Assembly: GCF_040581485.1 (NCBI RefSeq) | Contig: NC_090134.1 | Location: 10,942,501 to 11,006,500, forward strand | Length of the DNA stretch: 64,000 nucleotides | Direction: 5' to 3' | From: Linepithema humile | Taxonomy: Eukaryota > Arthropoda > Insecta > Hymenoptera > Formicidae | Shown here: piece by piece, positions 60,787-64,000 of the stretch | Layout: every line of letters starts with the position of its first letter | How positions within the stretch are numbered: position 1 is the first letter of the stretch | The notes under the pieces: model-generated | Databases searched by the model: none | Told to the model about the DNA's origin: nothing | What the model saw: only the letters and a program-made list of their open reading frames with translations | Program-made: the position numbers and the translations under genes

Positions 60787-62086
60787 TTAGTAAAATCAAT
60801 ATATAATAGTTAAACTATGGCTATGCAGTCTATAATTAAGTAATGTTACAAAATGTTTATAGAATAAGTGTTTTATTTATGTGTTAATGTAAATTTTATT
60901 TTATTACTATGTTATTGCCCTAACAGCACATGTAGATACTGAGAACAATCTGAGAATATCGCAAAAGTATAATTGTAATATTCTCAGAACATTCTCAAAT
61001 ATATTGCGATGTACGTAGTACGTTCTAGGAATCATCGTATGTCCGCGGTACCATCTTCCATAGAATTTCGCAGGAAGGTCTATAGTTTAAAGACAGTATC
61101 AAGATAGGGTAAAAATGGGAATGATGCAGTAGATCACATATATATGCACACATTTACACAGCCAAGTGCTGAATCGCGCGCGCGTTCATATATTGTATAA
61201 GATAATTTAGATTAGGTTAATTAATCAGTCAATTTCTTATTAATTGATATTTTTATTTCAAATTTACGACTGTAAGCGTAAAAATATTTACATAAAACTT
61301 ACAATATAAAATAAAGTTCTAGAAGCCTAAGCTAGAGAACTTCAAAGGAACGATACTGCGAACTGAAAACAGTTTTATGTTAAATCATCTTTTTAAGACA
61401 TTGTTTAAAAAATAATTAGGAAAATGTATTGTATATTTAACCAAGAACCAAAGAGGTGAGAGGCAATTATAATGCAAGTTTACGAACATAACCTTAAAAT
61501 ATTTTAAGCAAAATAATTTAACAAGTACATAAAAAATAATAAAAATATTACAAAAATCATATACAAACACTATCTAGCTCTTACACTTTATTCACTATTT
61601 TGTGAAATAAAACTTAAAAGAAAAAAGGATTACCTTCGTTATCAGTAAAACCTCGGATACGTGGTGTTGCGTGGTGTCACTTGATGCCGGGCAAGCGAGG
61701 AAAGGAATTACATATGTAAATGGCGCAGGTTAGTGCTGGTTTCGTCAAACCTGAGATTATACGCGCGCGATAGAAGTGCGTACGTATCATTTCCGTACGT
61801 TTGAGTCAAACCTGAGATTATACGTGTGCGAAAGAAAACCGAATAATACTGCAAAAGATATTATAGGATTGATCTCAGTATTTAACGGATAATCACAGTA
61901 GAATGAGTATGAAAATGAGATGATACGCAGGATATCGTGTGCTGTTAGGATGTGGCATAGAATATATAAGTATTATTATTTTGAGTATTAATAGTAATTG
62001 GATTTTGTTTTTCAATTAAAAAATTTCTGAAAAAAGGAGTAATATTAATTGTTATTAATGTTCTCATTTTACTCCTTTTCAAATTA
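60787..62086. other. 3' part of the THAP element
   Basis: Non-coding. It includes a 110-bp hairpin at about 60924-61030 (CTGAGAACAATCTGAGAATA with the mirror TATTCTCAGAACATTCTCA) and a short direct repeat TCAAACCTGAGATTATACG at 61746 and 61805. Confidence 0.5.
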
Positions 62087-62489
62087 TTATGCTTCCCACA
62101 ATAATTTCTATTGGTTCCGCCATGTTTTTCCAAACCTTGTTTTGACCAATAAAGAAGAACACGCACGTGGCCAGACTCTATTATATAGGGACTCTAGCCC
62201 GGCCTAGTCTATCATACATTGGCTACGGACGGCGTGTTGGAGAGGCAAGAGAGGAAACGCGCCGTGGCTCGGCACCCGGCTCACGTCTCGCCGCACTGCG
62301 CCGAGCTGGGCTAGATCTCGAGCGGCTGGAGCGCTTCTCTCGACGCGCTCTCATTAGTCCACATGTAAAAATTAATATCTCGTTTATTATTGCGAATATC
62401 GTAAAACGGTAAAGGACTTTTATATTTATTTCAATCCCATCTACCTCCCTGTTCCCGGTGGGACAAGTCTCGCGGGACACCCTGTATAT

Positions 62490-62930
62490 ATACAGGGTGT
62501 TTTATTTTATCTTTGATTGTCAAATATTTCAAAAAATATGGGAGATACGGAAAAATGTTTCAGAAATTGTACGGTCTCAAGGGAGAGAAATAATGGTAAA
62601 ATTAATTTAAAAAAAAAAAACAATTTTTCAAGATTATATGAAAGTCATCGCCATTTTTTAAAATGGAACTATCCTGATTTTTTTATATAAATCGATTTAT
62701 CGCAATATTCGGCGTAAAAAGTTATAAAGGTAAGATGGCCAAAAATTGAATAGTTTATAATACGAGATATTTTATACTTTAATTTGACATAATTTTACAT
62801 AAACTATGAAATATTTCGTTAAATATTAATTTTTCTATTCTCTTACCTCAACATTTTTATGCACAAAATAATAAGAGAAATTGGTGTAAAAAAAACACAT
62901 AGTCGTCTTGAAGAAAAAATATGTAACTGA
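62490..62930. mobile_element. Half copy of a TACAGGG-type element
   Basis: Starts TACAGGGTGTTTTATTTTAT immediately after the previous element's end and runs into sequence like an arm of 13836-14718 (TTTTATGCACAAAATAATAAG, then AAAACACATAGT). No right arm is present. Confidence 0.6.
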
Positions 62931-64000
62931 AATAATATATCATATTTTTTAACTTATTCGATGAATTTTTCATACCAGACAAAATGCTACGACTTTCCAT
63001 ACAAGCGTCGTGTACATTTGTCACGCGCGCGCTATAATTTCACGGGCTTAGGAGGAATTCATATTGAAATATCGTTTGACGGAATCATATGATACTCCTG
63101 TTCATTTCCATGAGCACGTAAATTGCAGTAGAGTGGAACAACTCGCTAGTCATATAAATTCCATTATAGAGACACTCTTTGCGTTTTAGAATAATCCATC
63201 AATATCAGATACATGCGTTCTTCCTTTGCCTACCATCTTCTGCCACACGTGTGTACGTAAATACCTTGTGCATAAAAAAGAGTTCATATACGTGCGACAG
63301 AATGTGGCAACGTTACGCTGTGTTTTCCTCGCGCGTATATCGGATGATGTATAAATTGTTTTTTATCAAGCAATGTTTGATAACAAACTACGTTTAATTG
63401 TATACTATCGCAAATTTAATGATAAATTTCAGCGACGTTGCATGGATAATAATTTAAAACATATCCGTCGTCGCCACGCAAATGCGTGAATAGAAATTGC
63501 AATTAGTGGTCTCTCGTGTAATTAATAATCGCAGAAAAATGTGGCTGCATTTCATTATTTCGGATTAAATTGAATTGATACGTTAATGGCGCGTTATCAT
63601 CATAATTACACGCTACTCATATTTTACGTATAACAAGCGCGATTCGCGTGTTTACATTGACAATATCAGTTTTGAGATACTATTTTTTGCCACAAATAAG
63701 AATGGCAATTTCCATTCAGATTTATGTTTAGTGCAAATCACATTATTGTGCATTCGCAATGCATTCGTTGCGTATCTGTCAGATTGATCCGTATAACGCA
63801 AAAGTTTCCCGTATTCGGTCAGTTTTAAAGTTTAAAAGTGAATTTTGCAGGTAGTTGACGTAAAAAAATAGAAGATAGTTATCCATTTTATTATCACTAG
63901 GCCACACAAGCGCGCACCACGCACGCATTATTTTGTCCCGTTATACATATATTAAAAAATAAAACAATACGGTTTTGTTTTAGTTGTGACAAGAGCGTAT
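62931..64000. other. Intergenic DNA to window end
   Basis: Less repetitive than the preceding 15 kb and somewhat GC-richer in patches (63000-63300, 63590-63660), but no exon, RNA gene or element could be identified. Confidence 0.5.

Larger units (their letters stand above)
60087..62180 (+). mobile_element. THAP-domain DNA transposon remnant
   Basis: About 2.1 kb bounded by TAGAGTCTGGCCAC and its mirror GTGGCCAGACTCTA. A second paired block just inside reads TTTGGAAAAACATGGCG at the left and the mirrored CGCCATGTTTTTCCAAA at the right. It contains a 5' exon with a donor (AATAAAGTAAGT near 60220) and a THAP-like exon. THAP domains occur in P-element transposases, so a P-related origin is plausible. 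Confidence 0.6.
59885..62486. mobile_element. Foldback element with TACAGGGTGTCCCG ends, carrying an insertion
   Basis: The left end TACAGGGTGTCCCGCGAGAC mirrors GTCTCGCGGGACACCCTGTA. Arms of about 190 bp pair through CTCGAGATCTAGCCCGG. Between them sits the THAP-containing element at 60087-62180. Confidence 0.82.

Overview
The window is AT-rich eukaryotic DNA. Split genes with consensus GT-AG introns, an insect-type gustatory receptor, a neuropeptide-type GPCR and very dense small palindromic DNA transposons point to an insect. The repeat style (many elements ending in TACAGGGTGTCC-type termini, Penelope-like fragments) suggests a hymenopteran, most likely an ant; that species guess is inference.

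Two protein-coding genes can be rebuilt exon by exon with consistent splice phase, both on the + strand. (1) A gustatory receptor (Gr) gene runs from 6209 to 19312: six exons, 363 residues, with the family's C-terminal TYLVIL signature on a 17-codon last exon placed 8.2 kb downstream of exon 5. (2) A class A rhodopsin-like peptide GPCR runs from 23527 to at least 43295. Seven exons encode all seven helices, and a short candidate terminal exon at 43453-43494 would complete a 414-residue protein. I cannot name its ligand. A third candidate is an unrecognised 69-codon minus-strand ORF at 44790-44999.

Almost everything else is mobile or simple-repeat DNA. 1-1182 is a nested cluster of PIF/Harbinger-like MITEs. 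2461-4805 holds several hairpin elements. The last Gr intron carries two long inverted-repeat elements, each with other elements inside, including an 883-bp near-perfect palindrome. The GPCR introns carry hairpin MITEs, pyrimidine tracts, two foldback elements and a very recent 441-bp tandem duplication. From 45 kb to the end the window is a repeat graveyard: inverted Penelope-like ends, a broken Penelope-like ORF with a GIY-YIG endonuclease remnant, microsatellites, a hAT-like element, a probable solo LTR, a 3.5-kb inverted-repeat composite with an exact 60-bp minisatellite in each arm, and a THAP-domain transposon remnant inside a foldback element.

No operons, CRISPR arrays, rRNA or tRNA genes were seen. 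The most interesting signals are the chaining of foldback elements end to end at TA-rich junctions, the long perfect palindromes inside transcribed introns (potential dsRNA), and a repeated hammerhead-ribozyme-like core at the ends of Penelope-like sequences.
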